This document shows, piece after piece, positions 63,427-64,000 of a stretch of DNA of 64,000 nt. Under the pieces are notes generated by a model, which was given only the letters and a program-made list of their open reading frames with translations, did no database searches and was not told the origin of the DNA. The stretch lies in the NCBI RefSeq assembly GCF_019285735.1, contig NZ_CP079107.1, forward strand, positions 2,170,001-2,234,000, given 5' to 3'. This DNA is from Paeniglutamicibacter sp. Y32M11. GTDB taxonomy: Bacteria > Actinomycetota > Actinomycetes > Actinomycetales > Micrococcaceae. Each line of letters starts with the position of its first letter. Positions within the stretch are counted from its first letter, which is position 1. The translations under genes and the position numbers were made by a program.

Positions 63427-64000
63427 GTGCTGATTCTGCTTCCGCCCTCAGAGGGCAAACAACCTGCCGAAAACGGTGCTCCCTTCGACGCTGAGACTCT
63501 GCAGTTTGCGGAACTTAACCCGTACAGGCATCAACTGCTCTCTGCCCTGGCTGAAGTTTCCAGCTCCGAAAATGCCCTTGAACAATTGGGTGTCGGCAAG
63601 TCATTGGTGGCCGATGTGGTCCGCAACATCGGGCTACATACAGAGCCAGCCGCTGCCGCACACACCGTCTATACCGGGGTGCTTTACGAGGCACTTGGCT
63701 ACGAACGTCTCGGCGCCGAAGCCCGCAGTCGAGCCGATGCCTCCATTTTGGTCATCTCTGCCCTATGGGGTGCCGTTGGTTTTGCCGATCGGATTCCGGC
63801 CTACCGGCTCTCGATGTCAGTGAAGCTTCCGGCCATCGGCAAACTTGCTAGTTGGTGGAAACCGAAGCTGACGCCTTCGCTTAATGCTCGCGCGGGAGAT
63901 GAATTGGTGATCGATTGCCGTTCCAGCACGTACGCCGCCGCGTGGGTGCCACCGGTAGAAACGACGGTCACAGTTTCCGTGTTCCAGTTGCGCGGAGGAG
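63427..64000 (+). CDS. yaaA: YaaA/UPF0246 family peroxide stress protein (cut by window edge)
   Basis: The frame beginning at GTG 63427 reads LILLPPSEGKQPAENGAPFD, VYTGVLYEALGY, VISALWGAVGFADRIPAYRL and RSSTYAAAW, matching the YaaA family, and remains open to the window end (191 codons visible; usual length about 250). YaaA lowers free iron and protects DNA under hydrogen peroxide. TAGGCT lies 6 nt before the GTG, a leaderless pattern. It is divergent from rnpB. Confidence 0.92.
   Translation, partial: MLILLPPSEGKQPAENGAPFDAETLQFAELNPYRHQLLSALAEVSSSENALEQLGVGKSLVADVVRNIGLHTEPAAAAHTVYTGVLYEALGYERLGAEARSRADASILVISALWGAVGFADRIPAYRLSMSVKLPAIGKLASWWKPKLTPSLNARAGDELVIDCRSSTYAAAWVPPVETTVTVSVFQLRGG

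Overview
The window looks like a chromosomal segment of a high-GC actinobacterium of the Arthrobacter type (family Micrococcaceae, inferred). Evidence: the mycothiol glycosyltransferase mshA and a mycothiol-dependent maleylpyruvate isomerase-type protein; DUF2637, DUF3099 and DUF5703 proteins; tandem MptB-type mannosyltransferases; an actinobacterial fatty-acid cluster; many GTG/TTG starts; and many genes whose start codon lies 6-7 nt after a TAnnnT -10 hexamer, as in leaderless transcripts. I place it at family level only.

Layout. 1-5.3 kb: edge of uppP, two small proteins, acyl-CoA dehydrogenase, M20 peptidase, tRNA-Leu(GAG), mshA. 5.3-12.6 kb: a lipid module with a MaoC dehydratase, FabG4-type reductase and FadA2-type thiolase facing a TetR regulator and an acyl-CoA oxidase; a perfect palindrome sits in the divergent promoter. 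12.7-22.8 kb: PspA, trpS with a tryptophan attenuator, a zinc-motif SDR, a TetR/MMPL exporter pair with its own palindrome, and PepN. 22.8-29.4 kb: an accessory stretch with VOC proteins, a zinc-ribbon/carboxylate-amine ligase pair, a decayed Tn3-type transposon (tnpA and tnpR remnants), a DHFR-like protein and an LLM oxidoreductase. 29.7-38.2 kb: luxS-mtn operon, lipoate ligase-like protein, rpmE2, tRNA/rRNA methyltransferase, TSUP permease, ABC ATPase, serB, VanW. 38.2-40.9 kb: gene-poor accessory DNA around a small-protein/FHA pair. 40.9-49.1 kb: two SDRs (one FabG), a YqeY protein, a DUF3099/small protein/SURF1 operon, an ABC-F ATPase and a RelA/SpoT synthetase. 49.4-58.3 kb: DUF2637, uracil-DNA glycosylase-like protein and four polytopic membrane proteins, including two tandem MptB-type mannosyltransferases. 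58.4-64 kb: orn, tRNA-His, def, a long GAPDH, rnpB and the start of yaaA.

How it fits together. Most of the window is housekeeping: translation (trpS, L31, def, tRNAs, rnpB), mycothiol, envelope lipids and glycans, fatty-acid turnover and the activated methyl cycle. The best regulatory discovery is the trpS leader: a 13-residue peptide with tandem Trp codons, alternative hairpins and an intrinsic terminator, none of which appears as a long ORF. The two TetR palindromes overlap the predicted -10 elements and nearly touch the GTG starts, so they are good candidate autoregulatory operators. I found no CRISPR array, prophage or intact insertion sequence. The clearest mobile-element trace is the Tn3 relic at 25.7-26.7 kb.
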